Shown: positions 33,985-42,948 of the stretch, one piece after another
How positions within the stretch are numbered: the first letter of the stretch is position 1
How the letters are laid out: every line of letters begins with the position of its first letter
NCBI GenBank assembly: GCA_034211175.1
Contig: JAXHUH010000257.1
Span: 28,956-92,955, forward strand
Source: JAXHUH01 sp034211175
GTDB taxonomy: Bacteria; Actinomycetota; Acidimicrobiia; Acidimicrobiales; CAIXPF01
Length of the DNA stretch: 64,000 nucleotides
Direction: 5' to 3'
Notes under the pieces: model-generated
What the model was told of the DNA's origin: nothing
Database searches by the model: none
Seen by the model: only the letters and a program-made list of their open reading frames with translations
Position numbers and translations under genes: made by a program

Positions 33985-35184
33985 ATGCGTCACGAACGCC
34001 AGGTCCAGCTGCTGGAGCGGGTGGCCGCCGCCGGCCCGCACCTGGAGGGGCTGCACGCACCGGCGAGCATGACCGCGCCGGCCAGCGCCTACACCGACCC
34101 GCAGCGCTTCGCCGACGAGATGCGGCTGCTGTTCCGGCCCGGCCCGGTGCTCGTCGGCCTCTCCAGCGAGCTGGCCGGCGCCGGCTCGTACCGGGCGATC
34201 ACCGTCGACGGGATCCCGATCGTCGTTGTCCGCCAAGCCGACGGCACGCTGCGGGCGCTGGTCAACGCCTGCCGCCACCGGGGTGCCCCGCTCGTCGACA
34301 CGGTCTCCGACGGCGACGGCCTCCGGGCGTTCAGCTGCCCGTACCACGCCTGGACCTACGAGCTCGACGGTGCGCTGCGGGCCCGCCCGATGTCGGCCGG
34401 GGCGTTCGACGACGTCGCCGACGCGTGCTCGCTCCACCCGCTCCCGGTGGCCGAGCGGTACGGGCTGATCTTCGTGCGGCCGACCGGCACCGAGCCGATC
34501 GACGTCGACGAGGTGCTCGCCGGCGCCCGGGACGACCTCGGGGCGTTCGGCCTCGGCGACTACGTCCACATCGACAGCCGGGTCAACACGTGGAAGATGA
34601 ACTGGAAGCTCTTCTTCGACACGTTCACCGAGAGCTACCACATCCGCACGCTGCACCGGACCACGCTGGCGCCGACGTTCAACAGCGACACCGTGATCTT
34701 CGAGCCCCACGGCCGCAACGCCCTCTCGATCGGCCTGCGCAAGGACGTGCTCGACGAGACGGCCAAGCCTCGCGACGAGTGGTCGCTGCTGCCCTACGGC
34801 ACGATCCAGTACTTCCTGCTGCCCAACGCCCTGCTCGTCCACCAGCTCGACCACCTCGAGCTGTGGCGGGTCGAGCCGATCGACGTCGGCACCGTGCGCA
34901 CCACGACCTCGCTGTTCGCCCCGACCGAGCCCCACAGCGAGCGGGCCCGCAACTACTTCGTGAAGAACCTCGACCTGCTCCTCCAGGTGACCGGCACCGA
35001 GGACTTCCCCCTCATGGAGCGGATCCAGACCAACCTCGCCTCCGGCGCCCTGCCCGAGGTCATCTACGGGCGCAACGAGCCGCCGCTCATCCACTTCCAC
35101 CGCTCGGTCGCCGAGGCGCTCGCCGCCGGCCGGGCCGCCGAGCAGCACGCCACCAACGGGCACGCCCAGAAGGTCGAGGTCTGA
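33985..35184 (+). CDS. Rieske-type oxygenase alpha subunit
   Basis: 399 aa ring-hydroxylating or demethylating oxygenase. Rieske ligands are Cys96, His98, Cys118 and His121 (CRHRG...CPYHAW). The mononuclear iron site is in the segment with Glu216, His219 and His224 (FTESYHIRTLH); the usual bridging Asp is Glu, as in many single-component-type members. No ferredoxin or reductase genes are adjacent, so electrons must come from elsewhere. ATG 33985 follows GGGGGAG; the ATG at 33964 abuts the operator copy E and lacks a ribosome site. First gene of an operon with LLM, SnoaL and SDR proteins. Confidence 0.9.
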   Translation: MRHERQVQLLERVAAAGPHLEGLHAPASMTAPASAYTDPQRFADEMRLLFRPGPVLVGLSSELAGAGSYRAITVDGIPIVVVRQADGTLRALVNACRHRGAPLVDTVSDGDGLRAFSCPYHAWTYELDGALRARPMSAGAFDDVADACSLHPLPVAERYGLIFVRPTGTEPIDVDEVLAGARDDLGAFGLGDYVHIDSRVNTWKMNWKLFFDTFTESYHIRTLHRTTLAPTFNSDTVIFEPHGRNALSIGLRKDVLDETAKPRDEWSLLPYGTIQYFLLPNALLVHQLDHLELWRVEPIDVGTVRTTTSLFAPTEPHSERARNYFVKNLDLLLQVTGTEDFPLMERIQTNLASGALPEVIYGRNEPPLIHFHRSVAEALAAGRAAEQHATNGHAQKVEV

Positions 35185-35186
35185 TC

Positions 35187-36260
35187 ATGGACGTCGGGAT
35201 CCAGGCGCTGTTCGCCAGCCACGGCTGGGACGACACCGTGACCGACGGGCAGGTCTACCGGGAGGACACGAAGCTCGCGCTGCTCGCCGAGGAGCTCGGC
35301 TTCGACGTCGTCTGGGCCGTCGAGCACCACTTCTTCGACTACTCGTTCTGCCCCGACAACACCACCTGGCTGGCGTCGATCGCGGCGAGGACCGAGCGCA
35401 TCGACGTCGGCACCGCGGCGGTGATCATGCCGTGGAACGAGCCGCTGCGGGTCGCCGAGAAGATCGCCCTCCTCGACCACATCGCCGAGGGCCGCCTCCG
35501 CTTCGGCATGGGCCGGGGCCTGAGCCGCCGGGAGTTCGCCAACTTCCGGGGCATCGAGATGGACGAGTCCCGCGAGCGCTTCGACGAGGGCTCGGCCATG
35601 GTCGTCGAGGCACTCGAGACCGGCACCATCCGGGGTGACGGGCCGTTCTACCCGCAGCCGCCGGCACCGATCCGCCCGGCGCCCGAGCGCTCGTTCATCG
35701 GCCGCACCTACGCGGTGGCCAGCTCCGACGACTCCCTCGAAGCCGCCGCCCGGATCCGGGGCGCGATGGTCATGTTCGCCGACCGCTCCTGGAAGGGCCG
35801 ACTGCCGTCGGTCGAGAAGTGGCGCTCGATGTTCCGCGAGTTCCACGACGCCGAACCGCCCCCGCCGCTGATCTGCGACTTCGTGTACTGCCACCCCGAC
35901 GCCGCCACCGCGGCCGAGAAGGGCCCGGGCTACATCGCCACCTACCTCGAGAGCGTGCTCGAGCACTACGAGATCATGGGCGACCACTTCGCCGACATGA
36001 AGGGCTACGAGGCCTACGCCGGCGCCTCCGGGGCGCTGCGCCGCATGGGTGCGTCGGGCTTCCTCGAGGGGTTCCTCGACGCCACCGCCCACGGCACACC
36101 CGAGCAGGTGATCGAGAAGTACCGGGCCCGGTGGGAGCTGCTCGGCCCGTTCGAGGCGGCGCCCGCGTTCCGCTTCGGCGGCATCCCCTACGAGGAGGCC
36201 GAGGCCAGCATGCGGCTGTTCGCCGCCGAGGTCCTGCCCGAGATCCGGTCCTGGACCTGA
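35187..36260 (+). CDS. LLM-class (luciferase-like) flavin monooxygenase
   Basis: 357 aa TIM-barrel of the bacterial luciferase type, using FMNH2 or F420H2. Recognisable segments: LALLAEELGFDVVWAVEHHFFDY near the start, VGTAAVIMPWNEPLRVAEKIALLDHIAEGRLRFGMGRG in the middle with the typical GRGxxxxE-type cofactor loop, and GTPEQVIEKY at the C-terminus. The gene starts 2 bases after the Rieske stop, so the two oxygenases are tightly coupled. Substrate is unknown; sequential attack on a cyclic or terpenoid/steroid-like compound is a reasonable guess from the context. Confidence 0.88.
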   Translation: MDVGIQALFASHGWDDTVTDGQVYREDTKLALLAEELGFDVVWAVEHHFFDYSFCPDNTTWLASIAARTERIDVGTAAVIMPWNEPLRVAEKIALLDHIAEGRLRFGMGRGLSRREFANFRGIEMDESRERFDEGSAMVVEALETGTIRGDGPFYPQPPAPIRPAPERSFIGRTYAVASSDDSLEAAARIRGAMVMFADRSWKGRLPSVEKWRSMFREFHDAEPPPPLICDFVYCHPDAATAAEKGPGYIATYLESVLEHYEIMGDHFADMKGYEAYAGASGALRRMGASGFLEGFLDATAHGTPEQVIEKYRARWELLGPFEAAPAFRFGGIPYEEAEASMRLFAAEVLPEIRSWT

Positions 36261-36268
36261 GCCGGCCG

Positions 36269-36793
36269 ATGACGCCCGACGAACTGGCGGCCCGGGCCTC
36301 GATCCGGGTTGCGATCGAGACCTACACCAGCGCCGGCGACCGGGGCGCGCTCGACGAGCTGACCAGCGCGTTCACCGCAGACGGGCGGCTCGAGCTGTTC
36401 GGCCGGGTGTGCATCGGCCGGGCCGCCATCGCCGACGCGCTCGGCCGGGTGGTCGACCCCCGCTGCACCGGGCCCGACCGGCGGCCACTCGGCTTCCTCC
36501 GCCATCACCTCACGTCGTCGAAGGTCGACCTCGACGACGACGGCCGCAGCGCCCGGGGCTGGACGTACTTCCTCGTCCTCACCCCGATCGGGCTCGACCA
36601 CGGCGGCGTCTACGTCGACCGGTTCGTGCCCGACGGCGACCGCTGGGCGATCGCCGAGCGCCGGATCAAGGTCGACTGGGCCGACCCGCGCTCGCTGGTC
36701 CTCGCGTCGCAGGTCACCGGCGGATGGCTGCCGTGGGGCTGGGCGACGCCGTCGACGACCCCCGCGACCTCGGTCCGGCGGTCCGCAAGCTGA
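36269..36793 (+). CDS. SnoaL-like (NTF2-fold) protein
   Basis: 174 aa. The N-terminal helix pair ELAARASIRVAIETYTSAGDRGALDELTSAFTADGRLEL and the strand FLRHHLTSSKVDLDDDGRSARGWTYFLVLT are typical of SnoaL_4-type NTF2 folds, often isomerases, hydratases or small accessory enzymes of ring-oxygenase systems. It begins 8 bases after the LLM gene. The C-terminal 25 residues (TPSTTPATSVRRSAS) are low complexity. The precise reaction is unknown. Confidence 0.8.
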   Translation: MTPDELAARASIRVAIETYTSAGDRGALDELTSAFTADGRLELFGRVCIGRAAIADALGRVVDPRCTGPDRRPLGFLRHHLTSSKVDLDDDGRSARGWTYFLVLTPIGLDHGGVYVDRFVPDGDRWAIAERRIKVDWADPRSLVLASQVTGGWLPWGWATPSTTPATSVRRSAS

Positions 36794-36884
36794 TGGCCGA
36801 CGCCCGGCCCAACTCCGACATGGACGGCCAGCCCGTCACCGGACCCGGCCACCCGACCCCGTGTTGACGGCGTCGGGGGACCCG

Positions 36885-37664
36885 GTGGCTGACAACGTCG
36901 AGGACGGAGGTGCGGCGCCGGCCGCGATCGTCACCGGCGCCGGCAGCGGGATCGGCCGGGCGACGGCGGTCGAGCTCGGTCGCCGCGGCCTGCACGTGGT
37001 TGCCGTGGGGAGGACCCGGGAGACGTTGGACGCGACGTGCGACGCCGTCCGCGGCGACGGCGGGAGCGCCGAGGCGGTGACCGCCGATGTCGGCGCCGAT
37101 GACACCCCGGCGGCGGTCGTTGCCGCGCTCGGCGACCGCCGGGTGGGCGCGCTCGTCCACGCCGCGGCCCACCACGACCACCAGACGTTCGTCGACACCA
37201 CGCCCGTCGCCTTCGACCGCCAGGTCGCGGTGAACCTGCGGGGCCCGTTCTTCCTGACCCAGGCGCTTGTGCCGCGCTTCGCCGACGGTGCCGGGGTCGT
37301 GTTCGTCGGCTCGATCACGTCCGAGCGGGCGAGGGACCACCACATCGCCTACGCGGCGACGAAGGCGGCCCTGCTCGGGCTGACCACGCACCTCGCCGCC
37401 GAGCTCGCGCCGGGCGTACGGGTGAACTGCGTCAGCCCCGGCGCGACGGCAACCGCGATGTTGAACGCCTACGTCGACGCGTCGACCGCCGGCTTGTCCG
37501 AGGACGAGCAACGGCGGCGGCGCATCACCGACAAGGCCCGACTGCTGCTCGGCCGGGTCGCCGACCCGTCGGAGGTGGCGGCGACGATCGTCCACCTCGC
37601 GCTCGACGCCACGGCGGTCACCGGCGTCGACGTCGCAGTGGACGTCGGCTACAAGGCCAGCTGA
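36885..37664 (+). CDS. Short-chain dehydrogenase/reductase of the Rieske operon
   Basis: 259 aa. It has TGAGSGIG, an Arg after strand 2 (VGRTRE, pointing to NADPH), VHAAAHHDH in place of NNAG, a Ser in VGSITSER and YAATK as the catalytic Tyr/Lys. Late segments CVSPGATATAM and GVDVAVDVGYKAS match the SDR C-terminus. It would oxidise or reduce an alcohol or ketone made by the oxygenases. GTG 36885 has GGGGGA before it; a GTG at 36861 is the alternative. Last gene of the operon, 91 bases after the SnoaL gene. Confidence 0.85.
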   Translation: MADNVEDGGAAPAAIVTGAGSGIGRATAVELGRRGLHVVAVGRTRETLDATCDAVRGDGGSAEAVTADVGADDTPAAVVAALGDRRVGALVHAAAHHDHQTFVDTTPVAFDRQVAVNLRGPFFLTQALVPRFADGAGVVFVGSITSERARDHHIAYAATKAALLGLTTHLAAELAPGVRVNCVSPGATATAMLNAYVDASTAGLSEDEQRRRRITDKARLLLGRVADPSEVAATIVHLALDATAVTGVDVAVDVGYKAS

Positions 37665-37769
37665 CGGTTCTCGCCCCGCCCCCCTCTCCTGACCCACCGC
37701 CACCCGAACTGGTCACCACAGCGGGCGTGGCGTGGTCGAGGTGGTGGCCAGAACGGCGTGGCGGGGCTG

Positions 37770-38819
37770 TCAGGGGATGCCGGCGAGGCGCTTGCCGTCG
37801 GCGAGGCCGTCGATCACGCCCTGGCGGAGGCGATCGAGGTCGTTCGACTGCTCGCCCATCTGGCCGGACCGGTACCGGGTGTAGACCCCGGCGGCGATGC
37901 AGGCCGAGCGCCAGGCGTGGAACGCCATCCAGTAGTCGAGGTCGTCCATCGTCGTGCCGCTTCCCTGCTCGTAGCGCTCGACCAGCTCGTCCCGGGTCGG
38001 GAAGCCCTCGAGGTCGGACGGGACCTCCCGCGCCGGCTCGTCGGCCCTCCCCGCGGCACGGGCCGGGTCGGTCCACGACCTCAGCAGGTACGACAGGTCG
38101 GCGCCCGCCGGGCCGGTGCTGCACAGCTCCCAGTCCAGGAGTGCGGCGACCGTGCCGTCGGGGCGGTGGATGGCGTTGCCGAGGCGGAAGTCGCCGTGGA
38201 CGATGCCCGGCTTCGCCTCCTCTGGCATGTTCTCGGTGAGCCAGTCGCGCAGGTCGACCATCCCGGTCAGGTCGCGCAGGTCGGACTTCTCCCACTGGCC
38301 GTGCCACCGTCGCAGCTGGCGCTCGACGTACGGCCGCGGCCGGGCCAGCTCACCGAGGCCGACCTCGTCGATGTCCACGGCATGGAGCGCCACCATCACG
38401 TCGACCATCGAGAAGCCCGCGGCGCGTCGGGCCTCGGGCACCAGCGTGGCCGAGGCGGCGCGGTCGTGGAGCACCACGCCGCCGACGAAGTCCATGACGT
38501 AGAACGGGGCGCCGATCACGTCGACGTCGTCGCACGCGCCGACCGCGCTCGGCACCGGCACGTCGGTCGGGGCCAGCGCGGTGATGATCCGGTGCTCGCG
38601 CAGCACGTCGTGTGCGGTCGGCAGGACGTGGCCGAGCGGCGGCCGGCGCAGGACCCACCGGGGCCCGCCGGCGGGGGCGGCACCGTCGACGGTCCGGATC
38701 AGGTAGGTGAGGCACGAGTGGCCCCCCTCCACCATGGTCAGGTCCAGCTCGCCCACCTCGTCGACGTGGTTGGCGAACCAGGTCGTGAGCTCGTGTTGAT
38801 CGACTCCGACGGTGGGCAA
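37770..38819 (-). CDS. APH-family phosphotransferase (ACAD10-like kinase domain)
   Basis: 349 aa. Kinase-fold protein with the nucleotide loop region (VEGGHSCLTYLIR), Lys/Arg-type RWVLRRPP segment, the catalytic VHGDFRLGNAI (Brenner-type HGDxxxxN) and LLDWEL (DFG equivalent). This subfamily is common beside acyl-CoA dehydrogenase and acyl-CoA synthetase genes, and in ACAD10/11 proteins the kinase phosphorylates 4-hydroxyacyl-CoAs. An analogous role is plausible here. TTG start with GAGAGAGGA upstream. Divergent from an acyl-CoA synthetase. Confidence 0.85.
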   Translation of the reverse strand: MPTVGVDQHELTTWFANHVDEVGELDLTMVEGGHSCLTYLIRTVDGAAPAGGPRWVLRRPPLGHVLPTAHDVLREHRIITALAPTDVPVPSAVGACDDVDVIGAPFYVMDFVGGVVLHDRAASATLVPEARRAAGFSMVDVMVALHAVDIDEVGLGELARPRPYVERQLRRWHGQWEKSDLRDLTGMVDLRDWLTENMPEEAKPGIVHGDFRLGNAIHRPDGTVAALLDWELCSTGPAGADLSYLLRSWTDPARAAGRADEPAREVPSDLEGFPTRDELVERYEQGSGTTMDDLDYWMAFHAWRSACIAAGVYTRYRSGQMGEQSNDLDRLRQGVIDGLADGKRLAGIP

Positions 38820-38892
38820 CGTGTTCCTCTCTCACCGGTCCCGCGTGCCGCCGAAGGCTTGCACCGTCCGCATCGTCCAGTCAATACCGAAC

Positions 38893-38921
38893 TTGACATC
38901 GGTTTCAGCCGTTGGTAGACC
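38893..38921 (+). promoter_or_regulatory. Promoter for the acyl-CoA synthetase/TetR/PRISE operon
   Basis: Perfect TTGACA, 17 bases, then TAGACC. It lies 86 bases before the ATG at 39007, between the divergent kinase and synthetase genes. ACCGA (38886) and TCGGT (38899) flank it as a short inverted repeat. Confidence 0.5.
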
Positions 38922-39006
38922 CGGCAGCCTCACCGGGGGGTGATACCGGCCCCGCTCGGGGCCGGTGACCCCGGGGACGCCGGCAGGCTCGACCAGGGGG
39001 AATCCG

Positions 39007-40704
39007 ATGACCGCGCCACGTGACGAGGCGATTCGGGCGTTGACCGCACCGGGTGAGCCGTTCGAGCTCGAGGACGTCACCGTGCGGGGCCGGCAGCTGC
39101 GGGTGTTCAAGCACGCGCCGGCGACGATGCGCGACGTGTTCGAGTCGACCGCGGCGCACGGCGACCGCACGTGCCTCGTCTACCGCGACGAGCGCATCAC
39201 CTTCGCCGAGCACCACGGCCTGGTCGGCGCGCTCGCCCACCACCTGCGGGCCGAGGGCATCGGCAAGGGCGACCGGGTCGGCATCGCCATGCGCAACTAC
39301 CCCGAGTGGGTCACCTCGTTCTGGGCGACGCTGTGCCTCGGTGCCATCGCCGTGCCGCTCAACGCCTGGTGGCTCGGCTCCGAGCTCGAGTACGCCATCG
39401 AGGACTCCGGGCTGAAGGCCCTGCTCATGGACAACGAGCGGTGGAACCGGATCGGCGAGCGGGCGGTCGAGCTGGTCGACGGCCCGCTCATCGTCAGCCG
39501 CCAGCGCGACCTCGACGCCCTCCCCGCCGGCGTTCGCTCGTGGGAGCAGCTGCGCGACGAGCTCGAACCGATGGGCCTGCCCGACGTCGACCTCGAGGCC
39601 GACGACCACGCCACGATCCTCTACACCTCGGGCACGACCGGCCAGCCGAAGGGTGCGCTCGGCACCCACCGCAACCACGTCACCAACATCATGAACACGA
39701 GCTTCCTCGGCGCCGTCGCCGCCCACGTCGCCGGCACGACCCCGCCGGAGGACCCGCCCCAGCCGGCGTCGCTGCAGGTGTTCCCGTTCTTCCACATCGG
39801 CGGCCTGACCGGGCTCTACACGGCGACGGCGTTCGGCTCGAAGCTGGTCACGATGTACAAGTGGGACCTCGACGAGGCGATCGACATCCTCGCCACCGAG
39901 CGCATCACCAGCACCGGCATGGTCCCCACGCTGCTGCGGGAGCTCCTCGACTCGCCCCGCCTCGACGAGCTGCCGGCCGAGGCGCTCGCCGCCATCTCCT
40001 CCGGCGGTGCGTCCGTCCCGCCCGACCTGATCCGCCGCATCGAGACCCGGTTCGAGTCCCGGGTGTCGCCGGCCAACGGCTACGGGCTCACCGAGACCAC
40101 CTCCGCCGTCGTCATCAACACCGGCGCCGACTACTTCGCCCACCCCGACAGCGTCGGGCGGCCCGCGCTCGGCGCGGAGGTCCGCATCGTCGACGAGGAC
40201 GGCAACGACCTGCCCGACGGCACGGTGGGTGAGCTGTGGGTCAACGGGCCGAACATCGTCGACGGCTACTGGAACAAGCCGGAGGCCACCGCCGAGTCGT
40301 TCACCGACGGCTGGTTCCACACCGGTGACCTGGCCTTCCGTGACCCCGATGGCTACTACCACGTCGTCGATCGGCTGAAGGACGTCGTGATCCGCGGCGG
40401 CGAGAACGTCTACTCGAACGAGGTCGAGGCGACCCTGCTCGAGCACCCCGCGGTCGCCGACGTCGCGGTCATCGGCCTGCCCGACGAGCACTACGGCGAG
40501 GAGGTCGCCGCCGTCGTCAACCTCCGCCCGGGTGCCGAGGCGAGTGCGCTCGACCTCCAGGAGTTCACCGCCGCTCGCCTGGCCCGCTTCAAGGTGCCGA
40601 CGACGGTCCTGTTCCGGGTCGAACCGCTGCCCCGCACGGCGACCGGCAAGGTGCTCAAGCGCGACCTGCGCGACGAGATCTCCTCCGCCGGCGTCGACGC
40701 GTGA
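39007..40704 (+). CDS. Acyl-CoA synthetase (AMP-binding)
   Basis: 565 aa. Motifs: YTSGTTGQPKGALGTHRN (P-loop), NGYGLTETTS (A5), FHTGDLAFRDPDGYYHVVDR (A7), KDVVIRGGENVYSNEVE hinge and ATGKVLKRDLR with the catalytic Lys. The set looks like a typical long-chain or cyclic-acid CoA ligase, similar to those of steroid or alicyclic catabolism, though no substrate can be fixed. ATG 39007 follows CAGGGGGAA. It heads an operon with a TetR regulator and a PRISE-like reductase. Confidence 0.92.
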   Translation: MTAPRDEAIRALTAPGEPFELEDVTVRGRQLRVFKHAPATMRDVFESTAAHGDRTCLVYRDERITFAEHHGLVGALAHHLRAEGIGKGDRVGIAMRNYPEWVTSFWATLCLGAIAVPLNAWWLGSELEYAIEDSGLKALLMDNERWNRIGERAVELVDGPLIVSRQRDLDALPAGVRSWEQLRDELEPMGLPDVDLEADDHATILYTSGTTGQPKGALGTHRNHVTNIMNTSFLGAVAAHVAGTTPPEDPPQPASLQVFPFFHIGGLTGLYTATAFGSKLVTMYKWDLDEAIDILATERITSTGMVPTLLRELLDSPRLDELPAEALAAISSGGASVPPDLIRRIETRFESRVSPANGYGLTETTSAVVINTGADYFAHPDSVGRPALGAEVRIVDEDGNDLPDGTVGELWVNGPNIVDGYWNKPEATAESFTDGWFHTGDLAFRDPDGYYHVVDRLKDVVIRGGENVYSNEVEATLLEHPAVADVAVIGLPDEHYGEEVAAVVNLRPGAEASALDLQEFTAARLARFKVPTTVLFRVEPLPRTATGKVLKRDLRDEISSAGVDA

Positions 40705-40728
40705 ACCCGCCAGCGGGGACACTGCCGC

Positions 40729-41430
40729 ATGGGTGATCACGGGGCACCTTCCCGCACGAGCGCGACGGCCGACGCAACGACGGCCGATGGTGCGACCGCG
40801 GACGACCCACCGACCCGGCGGCGACGCGACCCCCGCCGGGCCCGGACGCGGCGGCGCCTGCTCGACGCCGGCCGGGAGGTGTTCGAGCGCGACGGGTTCC
40901 ACCTCGCCAAGCTCTCCGACGTGACCAAGGGCGCCGGCGTGTCGACCGGCGCCTTCTACCACCACTTCGGGTCGAAGGAGGAGCTGTTCCGGGCGCTCGT
41001 CGACGAGGTGATCGACGAGCTCACCGAGATCGACGAGACGGTGCGGGCCGGCCCGCGTGACCCGGTCGTCGGCATCCTCGAGGCGAACCGGGCCTACATC
41101 AAGGGCTACCGGCGCAACGCCCGCCTCATGACGTTGCTCGTCCAGCTCGACACCGGCGACGAGATCGTCGAGAAGGCCCGGGAGATGCGGTCCCGGTTCG
41201 AGCAGCGCCTCGTGCGGGCCATCACCGCGTGGCAGGAGCAGGGGCTGGCCTACGTCGACCTCGACCCGCTGTACGCGGCGAACGCTCTGGCCTACATGGT
41301 CGACCGCTTCCTCTACGAGTGGGCCGTCCTCGACCTGCCCTACGACGAGGAGGAGGCCGCCGAGCAGCTGACGAAGCTGTGGGCCCGGGGCCTGGGCCTC
41401 GAGGACGGCCCCCGGCGATCCTCGACATGA
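40729..41430 (+). CDS. TetR-family transcriptional regulator
   Basis: 233 aa. After a Thr/Ala/Arg-rich tail of about 38 residues, the HTH spans about 40-85: RRRLLDAGREVFERDGFHLAKLSDVTKGAGVSTGAFYHHFGSKEELF. The ligand-binding helical domain follows. It is cotranscribed with the acyl-CoA synthetase (24-base gap) and overlaps the next gene (ATGA). As a regulator embedded in a catabolic operon it is one of two window candidates for the factor binding the shared 20-bp dyad. Confidence 0.88.
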   Translation: MGDHGAPSRTSATADATTADGATADDPPTRRRRDPRRARTRRRLLDAGREVFERDGFHLAKLSDVTKGAGVSTGAFYHHFGSKEELFRALVDEVIDELTEIDETVRAGPRDPVVGILEANRAYIKGYRRNARLMTLLVQLDTGDEIVEKAREMRSRFEQRLVRAITAWQEQGLAYVDLDPLYAANALAYMVDRFLYEWAVLDLPYDEEEAAEQLTKLWARGLGLEDGPRRSST

Positions 41431-42581
41431 CCGTCACCGGTGCGAGCAGCGCAGGTGGACGCGGCCGGGTGCTCGTCGTCGGGGCGTCGGGCCTGGTCGG
41501 GCGGGCCGCCGTGGAGCGCTTCGCGGCGGCCGGGTGGGACGTCGTGGCCATGTCCCGGCGCCGGCCGACGGGTCTCGACGGCGTCGAGCACCGCGCGGTC
41601 GACCTCACCGACGCCGACGAGTGCGCCGCCGCCGTCGCCGACCTGGCCGACGTCACCCACGTCGTCTACGCCGCGGTGGCCGAGCGGCCCGGCCTGTTCG
41701 AGGGCTGGGTCGACGACGAGCTGATCGAGCGCAACGCCACCATGGCCGCCAACCTGTTCGACCCGCTCGTCGACGCGGCGCCGGGGCTGCGCCACGTCTC
41801 GCTGCTCCACGGGACCAAGGCCTACGGCCTCCACCACCCGTCGCTGCGCGACCATTCGATCGACCTGCCGCTGCGGGAGCGGATGCCGGTCCGGCCCCAC
41901 CCGAACTTCTACTTCCGCCAGGAGCAGCACCTGCGCTCGTTGCGGGACCGGGGCGCGACCTTCTCGCTGACGATGTTCCGGCCCACGTTCGTCTACGGCA
42001 CCGCGGCGGGCGTGAACATGAACCCGCTCCTCGCCATCGCCGTCTACGGGGCGATCCTGCGGGAGCTCGGTGAGCCGCTCCACTTCCCCGGCGCCGCCCC
42101 GGACCTCCTGCGGGAGGCGGTCGACGCGTCCCTGCTGGCCGATGCCCTCGTCTGGGCCGCCGATGTCGCCGACGGCCAGCATGGTGACGCGGTCGACGGC
42201 GAGGCGTTCAACGTCACCAACGGCGACCTGTTCACCTGGACCGGCGCCTGGCCCATGATTGCCGACGCGCTGGGCATGGCGGTCGGCGAGGCCCGGCCCA
42301 CCCTGCTGACGACGTGGCTCGCCGAGCACGCCGACGTGTGGGCGTCGATGGTCGATCGATCCGGTTCGGGCCTGCCGAAGGACGTCGCGGCATACGTCGG
42401 GGAGAACTCGATCCGCTACGCCGACCTGGTGCTCGGGTCGCTCGGCGTGGGTGACCGGCCCATCGTCAACAGCACGATCAAGCTCCGCCACGCCGGGTTC
42501 GCCGGCTGCATCGACTCGCTCGACATGTTCGACACCCTCGTCCGCCGCCTCGCCACCGAGGGCGCCCTCCCCCCACCCTGA
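41427..42581 (+). CDS. PRISE-like NAD(P)-dependent reductase/epimerase
   Basis: 384 aa extended-SDR fold with VGASGLVGRAAVERFA at the start and GTKAYGLHHP (Lys131) and HPNFYFRQEQHL (Tyr162, Phe163). This arrangement resembles progesterone 5-beta-reductase/iridoid-synthase-like (PRISE) enzymes, which reduce enones with NADPH using a Lys and a Tyr in an NFYY segment. Here the second position of the Tyr pair is Phe, so chemistry may differ. Alternatives are plain NAD-dependent epimerases. The ATG overlaps the TetR stop. Confidence 0.75.
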   Translation: MTVTGASSAGGRGRVLVVGASGLVGRAAVERFAAAGWDVVAMSRRRPTGLDGVEHRAVDLTDADECAAAVADLADVTHVVYAAVAERPGLFEGWVDDELIERNATMAANLFDPLVDAAPGLRHVSLLHGTKAYGLHHPSLRDHSIDLPLRERMPVRPHPNFYFRQEQHLRSLRDRGATFSLTMFRPTFVYGTAAGVNMNPLLAIAVYGAILRELGEPLHFPGAAPDLLREAVDASLLADALVWAADVADGQHGDAVDGEAFNVTNGDLFTWTGAWPMIADALGMAVGEARPTLLTTWLAEHADVWASMVDRSGSGLPKDVAAYVGENSIRYADLVLGSLGVGDRPIVNSTIKLRHAGFAGCIDSLDMFDTLVRRLATEGALPPP

Positions 42582-42689
42582 CGCCACCCGCCCGGCCAGC
42601 CCGGCCCCTCGTTCGGGCCACGGGATCGTGCCGTCCGTGACACTCGGTAGTGGCCGGTTCGGGGGCTGCGGGGTCAACGGTCCCGGTGG

Positions 42690-42911
42690 TCACTCCCAGT
42701 CCGCCGGATCGTCCCCGGTCAGCGGCTCGAACAGCGCGTCGTCGACCTCGACGGGACGGAAACCCGGTGTCCGCTTCGGCAGTTCGGTCACGGGTACCAG
42801 CCGCGCGACGGACTTGCCGGCGCGGGTGATCATGACCTCTTCGCCGGCCTCGGCGGCGTCCAGGAGCTCGGGCAGGTTGGCCCCGGCTTCGGTGAGGTTC
42901 ATCCGGATCAC
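42690..42911 (-). CDS. Phd/YefM-type antitoxin, apparently without partner
   Basis: 73 aa. IRMNLTEAGANLPELLDAAEAGEEVMITRAGKSVARLVPV is the classic Phd/YefM DNA-binding N-terminus, followed by a flexible acidic tail (DDALFEPLTGDDPADWE) that would contact a PIN or RelE toxin. No toxin gene lies on either side within the expected few bases, so it is an orphan or a relic. GTG 42911 is preferred over an upstream ATG since family proteins start near this point. Confidence 0.75.
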   Translation of the reverse strand: MIRMNLTEAGANLPELLDAAEAGEEVMITRAGKSVARLVPVTELPKRTPGFRPVEVDDALFEPLTGDDPADWE

Positions 42912-42948
42912 GCACCGAGTGTGGCCCATCCGGTGCGGAGCGGCGAGG

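Noticed and set aside
38886..38905. Possible seventh copy of the shared dyad
   Set aside because: It has CGAAC and GGTTT pieces but the spacing is wrong and the right half lacks TAGATT. It may be an unrelated ACCGA/TCGGT repeat around the promoter.
42478..42915. Longer minus frame overlapping the Phd-type antitoxin
   Set aside because: Arg/Gly-rich shadow in another frame; the 73-residue antitoxin has clear family sequence.
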